Assembly (NCBI GenBank): GCA_039545355.1
Contig: BCJJ01000021.1
Span: 124,001-188,000 of the forward strand
Source: Trichosporon coremiiforme
Taxonomy: Eukaryota; Basidiomycota; Tremellomycetes; Trichosporonales; Trichosporonaceae
Direction of reading: 5' to 3'
DNA: 64,000 nt
Made by a program: the position numbers and the translations under genes. The notes beneath the pieces are model-generated. The model saw nothing but the letters and a program-made list of their open reading frames with translations, searched no databases and was not told the origin of the DNA. Of this stretch, positions 11,525 through 20,487 are shown one piece after another (within the stretch, counting starts at the first letter, position 1; each line of letters begins with the position of its first letter).

Positions 11525-13100
11525 TCACGCCCACTGTCCACGCACCTGCCCCTTACCGACGAGCCTCCAGTCAAAGTGCTCCTCTCCGATCTCCCAGTCC
11601 TCGGATTTCTTGTCCTCCTCCTCGGTGTCGATAGTTTGCAGGCCGAAGAAGGGCGCGACAGAAATATGCACGACGCCCTTGAACAGTTCGAGCAGACGGG
11701 GGCGCAGCGCGTCGCCGCTCTGGACAAAGTCGGGCGAGGCGTTGAACTCGAGGAGCGAGACGCGGGGCATCGGCAAGTCATCCTCAGCGGCCGCGGGAGG
11801 GAACGTGAGCACCAGGTCGACACCGAAGATCTCAAACGCGTTCGGCATGAGCTGCAGTCCGAAAGATCCACACTCAGCGCCCGCGCGGACCGCTTCGGCG
11901 CACACGTCGCCCACCTGGGCGAAGACTTCGTCGAGCCACTGAAGCGTGACCTTGCCGCGGGAAGAGTAAGAGCCCTTGGAGTAGGCCAGCGCGTCCTCGC
12001 CTTCCAGATCCCAGAAGAGACGGACGAGGTCGTCTTCGGGGATGGGTGCGCCGAAGGCGTCCGTCTGGCGTCAGCTAAGCTCTAATACTCTAGCATCATC
12101 TGCCCCAAGGGATACGGGCAAGGACGACGGTGGTACTCACCTGCAGACAGGTATTCGTGAGGTGCGGCTGGAGGTCGATCTCGCCCCCGCTAGACGGTGA
12201 AGTGAACGCAGCGCCCGCGAAGAGCGCCAGCATAGTCCGCGATAGGTGCACAGTCCAGCTCCCCGTGACAAGGACGTAGGCGCGGAGGTGGAACTTGTGT
12301 CCCTCTCCTGTGTTCTTCAGGTCGAAAAGCACGGGATCGGGGAGGAGTTCCTGGATCACGAAGTGTCGGAGGTGGCTGGTCATGACGGCTGTGCCGCCCT
12401 CCTCGTCGCTGTCGTCTCCGAGTCCCATCCGCTTTGTCTGCTCCGCCAGGCCCCCTTCCCGTCCGTCGGCGGATGCAGACTCCGAGTCTTCGGCGTCGGA
12501 ATCTTCTTCGTCCTCGTCATCGCTCGGCGGCTCAAACTCCTCGAAGATCGCCCTCATCTCGTCCTCGGTCGAGAAGAGGCGGATGCCCTGCGCGCGGTCC
12601 GCGAATCCAGGCTTCAGGATGAACCACTGCCTCTCTCCCTCCTCCTTGCCCTCGTTCTCCTGCATTGTGTCCGCGAGCTCGTACAGATCGTCCATGAGGA
12701 GCTCATCCAGCTCATCGGCGAACTGCACGTCGATCGTCCATCCTTTCGGGATGCCGGTTTTCAGGCTCGAGTCAATCCTACGGTGCTGCGCCTTCGCGAG
12801 GTACTCTGTGATCGTTGTGTGCAGCTGGTGTTTCCGAATCAAGGCTTTGCGGTAGATGTAGCTTGAGATGAGATAGGATGGGTTTCGGTGCGGAACGTCA
12901 AAGGTCATCAGGTCGTAGTCGGCCCATTGCAGCCGAGGGGGATGGTCGGGATCAGGGCCCAGGAGAGACATCGACAGTGAGGGGAGAGTCGCGGTCAGAG
13001 CGCGAAGAAGGAGGGTCTGCGTGTACGGCGAGGGGAAAGAGACAAAGGCTGTGAGAGCCTCCTCCTTCTTGTCGCCATTGGCGGCCTTCGTGTCGGCCAT
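11525..13100 (-). CDS. PBY1: PBY1-like tubulin-tyrosine-ligase-fold protein
   Basis: Two exons on the minus strand, 13100-12141 and 12064-11525, give 499 residues. The intron has GTGAGT, TAGCTGACG and CCAG. The start MADTKAANGDKK is preferred over the upstream in-frame ATG at 13199 because conservation-like sequence begins with FVSFPSPYTQTLLL. It is an ATP-grasp tubulin-tyrosine ligase domain: GWTIDVQFADELDELL, the KPGFADRAQGIRLF nucleotide-binding segment, an acidic insert, then VIQELLPDPVLF, KFHLRAYVLV and, near the end, SLLEFNASPDF. Yeast Pby1 is a P-body-associated protein with this fold. Whether it ligates Tyr to anything is not established. The D/E-rich insert at about residues 195-215 is typical of fungal members. 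The gene converges on BRCT copy 3 with only 54 nt between stops. Confidence 0.85.
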
Positions 13101-13325
13101 GCTGGATGTAGGATCGGAGTGGTTGAGGTGGAGGAGACCATGTGAGGTGGAGGTTCGAGGCTCGAACTTTTGTCTTGACGTCCCGCGGTGACTAAACACG
13201 TGGCCCGCTTATCATATACTCCCGCCGAGATTACGGCACCGTACGCAGGCTGTGTTTGGACATGACGCACCGGCCGCTGCCGGCGCCGCTGTACCCCGCA
13301 CTCCAGTCTACCCTTGGCATTCGCA

Positions 13326-14502
13326 ATGCTCACACGATTGGCACGCATCGCACGACCTCTCTCTTCATCATTCAGTACCATGTCTAAGCCCACCGTTGCA
13401 ACTAGCCTGAAGGGGACCGTCAAGGTGAGCTGCCAAATTGGGCGACCAGCTGACCAGCAGTTGAGCGATGGGAACGAGATTCCCCAGTTCGGACTCGGCG
13501 TTTACGAGATGGGCGAGCGGGCGACGTACGGTGCGTGCATTGCCGCACTTGAGGACGGATACAGACACATAGACACAGCAGAGTGGTAAGTGCCTCCATC
13601 TCTTCTTCTCCTTTCCATCCACATATCTCAAACAAGCGGTGGGCTGACGTCAGGTACGAGAACGAGGCGCCGGTGGGCCGCGCTGTGCGCGACTTCGTGT
13701 CCTCCTCGGGCGTGCCCCGCTCCAAGATCTTCGTCACATCCAAATTAATGCGGAATCGGACGTACGATCTGGCCCTCGCTGATCTCAGGGCCTCTCTGCA
13801 GGAAGCCGGACTCGACTACTTCGACCTATACCTGATGCACTCGCCATTGGGTGGCGCGGCGAAGCGGCGGGAAGTCTGGCGAGCCCTCCTCGCTGCCCGG
13901 GACCAGGGACTCGTCAAGTCTGTCGGCGTCAGCAACTTTGGTGCGAAGCATATCGACGAGATGGTCGCGGACGGTGTGGAGTTGCCGGTCTTGAATCAGA
14001 TCGACCTTCACCCGTTCATGCGGCATCCGGACATTGTTGACGCTTGCGAGAAGCACGGCATTGCTCTTGAGGTGGGCTGAGGGATTGCGCGGAGTTTGCT
14101 GACATCAGGCTTGGGCACCCCTCGCCCGAGGACTCAGGTTCGACCACCCCGTCGTCATCAAGATGAGGGAGAAGTATGGGAAGAGCTCGGCGCAGATTTT
14201 CCTCCGATGGGGACTCCAACATGTGAGTTTACCCACTCGTCTCTTGCTTTCCTGAACGAGAGAGAGTGCAGTTTTCAGAAGCTTTGGAAACTGACATCCA
14301 GGGCTACATTGTTATCCCGAAATCGGTCAACCCGAAGCGCATCGTCGAGAACGCGCAGGTGTTCGACTTTGAAATAAGCCAGGAGGACATGGACGAGGTG
14401 AGTCTTCACCTAGCTTGCAGGCTTTCCGTGGTAGCTGACGCACAGCTCGATGACCTCGACGAGTACCTCGTCACGGATTGGGATGTCGTCGGCGCCGACT
14501 AG
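13326..14502 (+). CDS. aldo/keto reductase
   Basis: Six exons, 13326-13424, 13461-13585, 13654-14071, 14109-14222, 14302-14397 and 14446-14502, give 302 residues. Every intron ends in a CTGAC-plus-CAG acceptor. This is an AKR TIM barrel using NADPH to reduce carbonyls. The catalytic tetrad is visible: Asp in [10 protein letters not shown], Tyr directly after it in [11 protein letters not shown], Lys in FVTSKLM and His in YLMHSPLG. The cofactor region has [16 protein letters not shown] and [15 protein letters not shown] second ATG at 13380 (MSKPTVATS) would give the usual cytosolic start. The 18 residues before it ([18 protein letters not shown]) look like a mitochondrial presequence. The substrate cannot be told from sequence. 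The 14223-14301 intron is the longest at 79 nt. Confidence 0.88.
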
Positions 14503-14906
14503 CCTAAAGCCGCCTCAACTTCAGACCTCATTTCTTCCGCGCATGCTCGCCAACGCCGCTTGAGCGCCTGTACCTTGTCAACTGCATGCAGCTGTATTCA
14601 CGTCTTGCACCCAGCTCCGCTCTTCATCCGCTCGACGATCCGTCGCTGCTGACTCCTCTGCTTCCATCGGGGGTGTTTTGATTTCCGTCGCTGGCAACCT
14701 CCACTTTCGACCTTCACTCTTCACTTGCTGACTCACTACACCGACAATGACGAACCTTCTCCAGGTCATCGACTCCATCTCGTCAAGCGTCCGCCTCTTC
14801 TGACTTCAAGCGGAATAGAATGAAGCCTCCAACTGCTTCTACTTCGTCAGCTTCAAGAGCAGCTGCCTCTTAAGCAGCTGCTTCCTCCCATTTCCCGCCA
14901 AGAGAT
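14503..14906. other. intergenic region upstream of the ADP-ribosylglycohydrolase family
   Basis: About 400 nt, CT-rich near its right end. It probably once served as promoter of the broken copy that follows. No gene seen. Confidence 0.4.
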
Positions 14907-15399
14907 GTCCTCCGAGACAGAGCACTGGGCGCTGTCCTCGGCGGCGTTTTGGGCTATGCTCTCAGGCAGAACGACGGAGCAAGATGGGAGGCCAACACTT
15001 CAATGGTAATTTCGATGCTGCAAAGCGTGGTGGAAGGATCCGATCTGTCGACCGAAGATGAGCGGCGGAGACTCGTGAACAGATGGATCGGGTGGTATCG
15101 ACGAGGAAGCCCTCATCACAATCTCTTGCGGATTCGACGTTGCGTCAACGCTGCCAACTGCCGGGAGCTGGGAGCCGCCGTCCCGCGCCCACAATCCCGC
15201 GGCTACTGTTCGCAGCCATCCCGCCGCCTTTGCTTACCGGAACGACAGGGCTGGCATCACTTCCATTGCGGGTCAGCTGGCTGGTGGCAAGCACGGTGCT
15301 GGAAGCATTTCGGAAGAGCAGATTGCGGAGCTCCACGAATTCCCAAACGAGTTGAGGGCGGACAACCTCAGGCGGCTCGTAGAGGATGTACTTGAGTGA
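14907..15399 (+). pseudogene. ADP-ribosylglycohydrolase pseudogene
   Basis: An N-terminal piece reads DVLRDRALGAVLGGVLGYAL and then NTSMVISMLQSVVEG, matching DVLRDRALGVILAAAAGDAL and DTAMAIPILEALARG of the intact gene at 15756-16784. The next recognisable piece, in another frame, reads NDRAGITSIAGQLAGGKHGA and ends LVEDVLE before the stop at 15399. It matches the C-terminal DTDTVAAIAGQLAGARFGA region. The middle (about 170 residues in the intact gene) is missing, and the first metal motif is lost. A frameshift plus an internal deletion make this a dead copy. Its position just upstream of two full-length relatives shows tandem duplication. Confidence 0.75.
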
Positions 15400-15755
15400 T
15401 ACGACAGGTGGTATCAATAGCTAGATTCTTCTCAGCTAGTCTTGCATGTGACATTGGAACTCATGCGCGTTCTGCATGCACAAGTGGGGGACAGAAGAAT
15501 CATCGTTTCCCGAGCTGATGAGGCTGACGCGATTTATCGGATACTTCCGCCCCCCATCTCGGATCGTAGTTGACCGACCGATATCAGCCTTTTACGTGTT
15601 CAACCTTCTCGACTTTGCCCCATTCACCTTCGACACTCAATATTGCTCTAACGATTCGCCGCCCTCTCATTCACTTCAGCACACGGCTCATCCACCAACA
15701 CCGGCACATCGACCCCGCAACCCTTTCTGCCTGGCGCTCACCACCTTACCGTGGC
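15400..15755. other. intergenic region, promoter of ADP-ribosylglycohydrolase
   Basis: About 350 nt, CT/CA-rich toward the gene. The coding frame of the next gene is open upstream of its ATG but without another ATG (from about 15570), so a non-AUG extension cannot be excluded. Confidence 0.4.
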
Positions 15756-16784
15756 ATGGCCGAACCACCGCCCGATGTCCTGCGCGACCGCGCGCTCGGC
15801 GTAATCCTAGCTGCAGCAGCGGGTGACGCCCTCGGCGCGCCGTACGAGAACTCTCCTGCGCTGCAAGTCGGCTTGCAGAATGGCGATCCCGTTCGATTCA
15901 CCTCCTCCGAATCCTGGGGCGAAGGGGAATGGACAGACGACACAGCGATGGCGATTCCGATCCTGGAAGCGTTGGCTCGGGGCTTGGACCTGACATCAGA
16001 GACAGGGCTGGACTACCTGGCCGAGCGGTGGCTGGCTTGGGGTGGCGACGGCGGGAAGGGAATCGGGATGCAGACAGCACGTGTCTTCATGCGCGTCCTC
16101 GAAGTTCAGAAGGCAGAGAAGGACGGACGGCAGGGACCCCTGCCCCTGTCGAGAACGATGAAAGAGATGGCACAGCTGGAGCACGAATCCTCGGGCCGGA
16201 GTGGGGGAAACGGATGCCTAATGCGCGTTGGGCCGCTCGCGCTCGGGTTTCTCGCCCCGGGTAGAGAAGGAGCGCTGGCAGACGCGGCGAGAAAACAGGC
16301 ACTACTGACCCATTTCGAGCCGGATGGGGGCGATGCTGCGGTCATCTGGTCCCTTGCGATCCGGCAAGCGATTCTCACTGGAGACTACAACCTCAAGGCG
16401 CAGCTTACATACCTTCCGGAGGAGCGGCGGGAAGTCTGGGCTCAGCGATTAGCCGAGGCTGAGGAGAATGGTCCGGAAGCGTTTGTCAAGAACTACTGGG
16501 TCGTCGCTGCGCTGCAATGCGCTTACATCGCGAACCGGAGGGGAAGCGATGTGAAGAGCGTCCTCGAGAGTGCGGTGCGAGGGCTAGGAGATACGGACAC
16601 GGTAGCCGCTATTGCGGGCCAGCTGGCTGGTGCTCGGTTCGGAGCGGCGGACGTGCCGAGCAAGTGGAGGGAAAAGCTGCATGGGTGGCCGGGGCTGACG
16701 GTGAGGGATCTTGAGAAGCTCGTGATCAGACCTTGGAAGGAACTCCTCCACGATAGTTCAGTCCAATTCGAGCTTGCAAAGTAG
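15756..16784 (+). CDS. ADP-ribosylglycohydrolase, catalytically complete
   Basis: Intronless, 342 residues. The family (DraG/ARH type) removes ADP-ribose from proteins or small molecules using two Mg2+ or Mn2+ ions. The motifs are all present: DRALGVILAAAAGDALGAPY at residues 11-30, the metal-binding TDDT at 60-63 (GEWTDDTAMAIP), GGNGCLMRVGPL around 150-161, His in LLTHFEPDGG near 185, and GDTDTVAAIAGQLAGA at 278-293, which supplies the second metal site. A broken copy lies directly upstream and a full-length copy without the metal motifs lies downstream at 17384-18388. Likely cytosolic; I see no targeting signal after the chosen ATG. The substrate (Arg-, Ser- or O-acetyl-ADP-ribose) cannot be decided here. 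Confidence 0.9.
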   Translation: MAEPPPDVLRDRALGVILAAAAGDALGAPYENSPALQVGLQNGDPVRFTSSESWGEGEWTDDTAMAIPILEALARGLDLTSETGLDYLAERWLAWGGDGGKGIGMQTARVFMRVLEVQKAEKDGRQGPLPLSRTMKEMAQLEHESSGRSGGNGCLMRVGPLALGFLAPGREGALADAARKQALLTHFEPDGGDAAVIWSLAIRQAILTGDYNLKAQLTYLPEERREVWAQRLAEAEENGPEAFVKNYWVVAALQCAYIANRRGSDVKSVLESAVRGLGDTDTVAAIAGQLAGARFGAADVPSKWREKLHGWPGLTVRDLEKLVIRPWKELLHDSSVQFELAK

Positions 16785-17383
16785 CGCAATGACCGTGTCC
16801 AAGACGTACAATAGAGTAATGGGACCATGTGCATGTGACTGATGGGGTCTCGGGCAATGGAGACATCGACTTGAAAGGCAAACATTTCAGGTCAAAGCTG
16901 TAGACAGGCTCGCACTCCTGACACAGCGCGGCAATGGCACCCGCTTTTCCCTGTCTGTCAGCGTGGGAACATACGGGTAGAAGACCCAGGCTCCGTCTTG
17001 CGGTACGTTGGCGAAGATGAACTTCGGCGTAAACCAGCCCAGAGCAGTGACGACCAGGCACCGGAATCTCGGTGATCGGTGAGGTATGAGGATACTGCAG
17101 AGACCAGGAACGAGAACCAGAGTTCGGTCTTGAACACACCTCGGAAACTTTCGTCATCTGGTGGATGTTAATGGAAATGGAAAGAATCCAAGCATAGGGG
17201 CTACTCGGTTGTGTGAGATAGACACAGAACACACCGAGCTTCGAATGTGCTCCCCTGTTCGTGGGAGACGGTGACGTGGGGAGACAAGTACATAAGGCTT
17301 CAGCCGCCAGTCTCATACGAAACTCCTCCGACAATCGGATTTCAATCGCACACATATCTGCCTCCCCCAAACCACAGTCCGAC
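16785..17383. other. intergenic region between the two full-length ADP-ribosylglycohydrolase genes
   Basis: About 600 nt. A long minus-strand open frame crosses it (16726-18066) but is a shadow of the GC-rich coding sequence opposite, with no domain. No separate gene seen. Confidence 0.5.
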
Positions 17384-18388
17384 ATGTCTGACGCAATGAC
17401 CCTACCTATCACCGGCAGCCAAGCTATCGACCGCGCTCTCGGTGCCGTACTCGGTTCTGCGGCCGGCGACGCGCTCGCCATCCCATACGCAACCTCTTCC
17501 GATCTACTCAAGAAGCTGCCTGCAGAGAAACCTGTCCCTCTCGCCTCGGCAGGGGAGTGGCAGGCGGGCGAGTGGGCGTCTTCCACCGCTATGGCTCTGC
17601 CCGTTCTCGAAGCTTTGCTCCAGAATTTAGACGTGGCCAGTGACGACGGACAGAGCTTCATCGCCGACCGCTGGTGTAATTGGGCCGGGAAGGGGATGGA
17701 CGAGCGGCTCAAGAACCTCTTCATCGAGACCGCGGAGAACTCCGTCAGCAAACCTGATGAAGGCAAGACGGGGACGGGGCCGACGATGGCGCACGCCGCA
17801 CGAAAGCAAGACATCAAGATGTGGGGGAAGTCTGACCTCAACCGCGCTCCGGCGCGCCTCTCCGCCCTCGCACTCGGGTACCTGGCCAATGGCCAGGAGA
17901 AGGCGCTGGTCGACGCTGCGGGCAAGTTAACCGACCTGACGCAGCCGGACGAGGAGGCTCGTGAGGCGTCCGCCCTCGTTGCCCTGGGCATTCGCAACAC
18001 GATCCTGACTGGCGATCCCGATCTCAAGAAGGCGGTCGAATTCCTTGGCCCCATCCGCCGACACATCTGGACTCAGTGCATCACGGATGCTGAGCAGGGC
18101 AAGCCGGAGGATTTCCGGGACAAGAACAAGTCGGCGATCGGCGCGTTTCAGGCTGCCCTTGCGGCCAACGCCGGCGCCAAGGATGTGCAGAACGTCCTTG
18201 ACCGCGCGGTGCGTGGCGGTGGGGAGAGCGACCGCGTCGCCGCTATCGCGGGCGCCTTGGCTGGAGCAAGGTCTGGAGCGGACAAGTTGCCCCCGTGGTG
18301 GGAGAAGCTATACGGATGGCCCAGCAGAGCCGACGCGCTGCCCGAACAGGTCAATGGAGTCATGGCCAGGTACGAGTTTGACGTGTGA
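17384..18388 (+). CDS. ADP-ribosylglycohydrolase-fold pseudoenzyme
   Basis: Intronless, 334 residues, start at the ATG after a CA-rich leader. The fold is clearly that of its neighbour: AIDRALGAVLGSAAGDALAI, TAMALPVLEALLQNLD, RAPARLSALALGYLANGQ, VALGIRNTILTGD and RVAAIAGALAGARSGADKLP. The metal ligands are gone. TDDT is replaced by ASST (residues 65-68), the GGNGCLMR element by DLNRAPAR, and GDTDT by GESDR. In the family these Asp/Thr residues hold the two metal ions, so hydrolysis is not expected. The frame is intact with no stops and ordinary codon use, so it is probably expressed. It may bind ADP-ribose without cleaving it, or have a new role. This is inference. Confidence 0.85.
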   Translation: MSDAMTLPITGSQAIDRALGAVLGSAAGDALAIPYATSSDLLKKLPAEKPVPLASAGEWQAGEWASSTAMALPVLEALLQNLDVASDDGQSFIADRWCNWAGKGMDERLKNLFIETAENSVSKPDEGKTGTGPTMAHAARKQDIKMWGKSDLNRAPARLSALALGYLANGQEKALVDAAGKLTDLTQPDEEAREASALVALGIRNTILTGDPDLKKAVEFLGPIRRHIWTQCITDAEQGKPEDFRDKNKSAIGAFQAALAANAGAKDVQNVLDRAVRGGGESDRVAAIAGALAGARSGADKLPPWWEKLYGWPSRADALPEQVNGVMARYEFDV

Positions 18389-18481
18389 GCTGGTTTCAGT
18401 AGTCTTGTCAGAATGCAGAAACTTCAGAAGGTCGTAGCCGGGCATCAGCAGCAAGGACAGAAATACATCGCCCAAAATCCC

Positions 18482-19163
18482 TCACTTCGGCAGCCCTTCG
18501 ATCATCTCAAAGTTGGCCCAGCTCACGTCCGCCCCGCCCTCCTTGGGACTGCATGCCATGATGCCGACGAAGATCTTCTGGTTTCGCTGGGCGTGCACCT
18601 CCAGTGGCCCAAACCACTTGACCTCCCTGATCATGTCGTCGCCGAGGAAGACCTTGAGCTCGTTCGGAGCGATCTGCACCCGAAACCGGGCGCTATCGTC
18701 CTCCCTCCGACGAGTCAGCGACCAGTCAGAGTACGGGTTGCACACGACTGCGCCATTCCAGAGTGTGCCGGCGTCGTACTCGATTCCCGTCTTTAGCCAT
18801 TGTGTCGGCGAGACATATACAAAGAGCGCCGCTTGGTCGCTGAAGTTAGATATGCACTCGAGTCTCAAACAGTGTGGAGTGGAACAGACGAGCGGGTACC
18901 GGTGGGCACATAGAAAAGGTGGTGACTCACTACTGGACTCTCGGCTCAACCTCAATGTCAACAGAGACTTCGAATCCCGTTCCGACCTCTCGCCAGAATC
19001 CAAGTGTCGGGCCATTCGTCGAGTGCCGCTCTGTCGTGCGCCACCAGTCTGTACCGCCAACAGTCTTGGAAACGAGCCCGCGCCCCTCGTCGGCAACGTT
19101 GCCGAGGACGGCGTGGCTGGGGTCGAGGGGCACCCAGACGTCGGTGCCAAAGGGGATGCTCAT
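18482..19163 (-). CDS. DUF1349 family protein
   Basis: Two exons on the minus strand, 19163-18931 and 18839-18482, give 196 residues. The intron (GTGAGT ... TCTAACTTCAG) splits a Tyr codon. The sequence has the family order: GTDWWRTTERH, GFEVSVDIEVEPRVQYDQAA, then LFVYVSPTQWLKTGIEYDAG, VVCNPYSDWSLTRR, FRVQIAPNELKVFL and KIFVGIMACSPK near the end. These proteins have a concanavalin-like beta sandwich. The yeast relative Ree1 has been linked to enolase regulation, but the general biochemical role is unknown. Length matches the family (about 200). The stop lies 93 nt from the end of the convergent pseudoenzyme gene. Confidence 0.85.
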
Positions 19164-20487
19164 GATATGTGCAGAGCTGATGATCAGATGGAAGATGGAG
19201 TGGATGCAAGCGGGATGTGTTGACGAAGCTGAAGATAAGGAAGATTGGAAACCGTCCGAGGGATGTTGGAAACCGACCGAGATCTGGTCAAGTGACATAA
19301 CAGACCTGGTGATCGGGCCGATACCGAGAACGAGGAAGACGTCTCATTTTGGGATCTTCTCCGTCATCCATCGCCTTCACTAGGTCTCGCATCGCAGAGA
19401 AGGAAGCATGCAGACGGGGTAGCCGGTAGTGCCTGCATTCCAGCGCTAGATTCCCGTCGAAGCCTCCACACATCGATGAGACAACCGGCAATGTCCTTCA
19501 AGTCGCCTTCCCCACATCGCATTTAGCAAACTATCCGGCCCGTTCGCTCTAGCAGGCACACACTTGGAAGCCAAGCCGGCACAGAAAGCGCAGAAGCAAC
19601 GCACTGTTCACCGTCTCCATGATGTCGGGCCACTCGCACCCCGCACAGTCGGTGCCCTGGGTCCCCAGCAACCTCACTCGCCCGAGATTAGCCAGTTGCG
19701 GAGGATTCTGCACAGGCTGTACACGTGAGGCACGCGCCGAGCCTCCATCCAGACTGCCGCCGCGGCTCCTGGAGACCGGATCTGTGGGCAGCCTGCCCTG
19801 CCAGTGCACTTGCCAGTGCATCTGCGGCGGCGTCGGCGCCGGACTCGTTTCCAAAGGCCGTGATAGGCCGCGAAGTCGGCAACATCCACGTCGGTGGCTG
19901 GCTGGATCTCGGATCAACCCGACACTAAGCTCTTATCAGCTCACTTCTGCAGACAAGCAAAGCATGAGCAGGGCCGTATGTTCTCATCAGCCCACTGACA
20001 AGCCGCTTCTGTACCGGCAGGTCGGAAGATTCGGGTGGCATGCATTCCTGAGCCGCTGTGACACGCATACCGCTGAGGAACCCGGAGGATGCCGATCGAC
20101 GTCATGGCGCAATGGCCATGGCCTGACTGGCTGGCGACCCAGACCCTTTGTTGACATTTGCTCGCGACGCCTACTTCCCCCGATCTCTCGACCGTCCAAC
20201 CCTGCGAAGTCTCTACTCCTGCAACAACTCAGCGTCTATGCGACGCTTGAATGCAACGCAAAGCGAACGGTTTCGAGCTTGCACAGCGAACAGACGACGG
20301 AACGCCACTGAAACAAGCCCTCTGTGCAACAGGGCGACGGGCGCAGCCGACTAGGCGATCATGCGACCATGCGACACACTTTGTAATCGCTCAACGCACA
20401 CCTGTCACTCTCATGCCCATCCCAACTTCTCACAGTCTCTGTAACTAACATCTGTTCACTTCACGACATTATCCAACGATACCCAGC
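19164..20487. other. intergenic region with unsupported open frames
   Basis: About 1.3 kb between divergent genes. A 230-codon plus frame (19619-20311) and overlapping minus frames (19549-19917, 19674-19889) exist. The minus strand has a Cys-containing stretch near 19549-19660, but I could not assemble a spliced protein with a start. Treated as non-coding for now. Confidence 0.35.

Noticed and set aside
16726..18066. 446-codon minus-strand open frame opposite the ADP-ribosylglycohydrolase genes
   Set aside because: It is antisense to two well-supported genes, has no domain and an Arg/Ser-rich composition typical of shadow frames in GC-rich coding DNA.
19619..20311. 230-codon plus-strand open frame upstream of the RING gene
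   Set aside because: No domain, mixed composition and overlapping frames of similar length on the other strand; no convincing gene structure.
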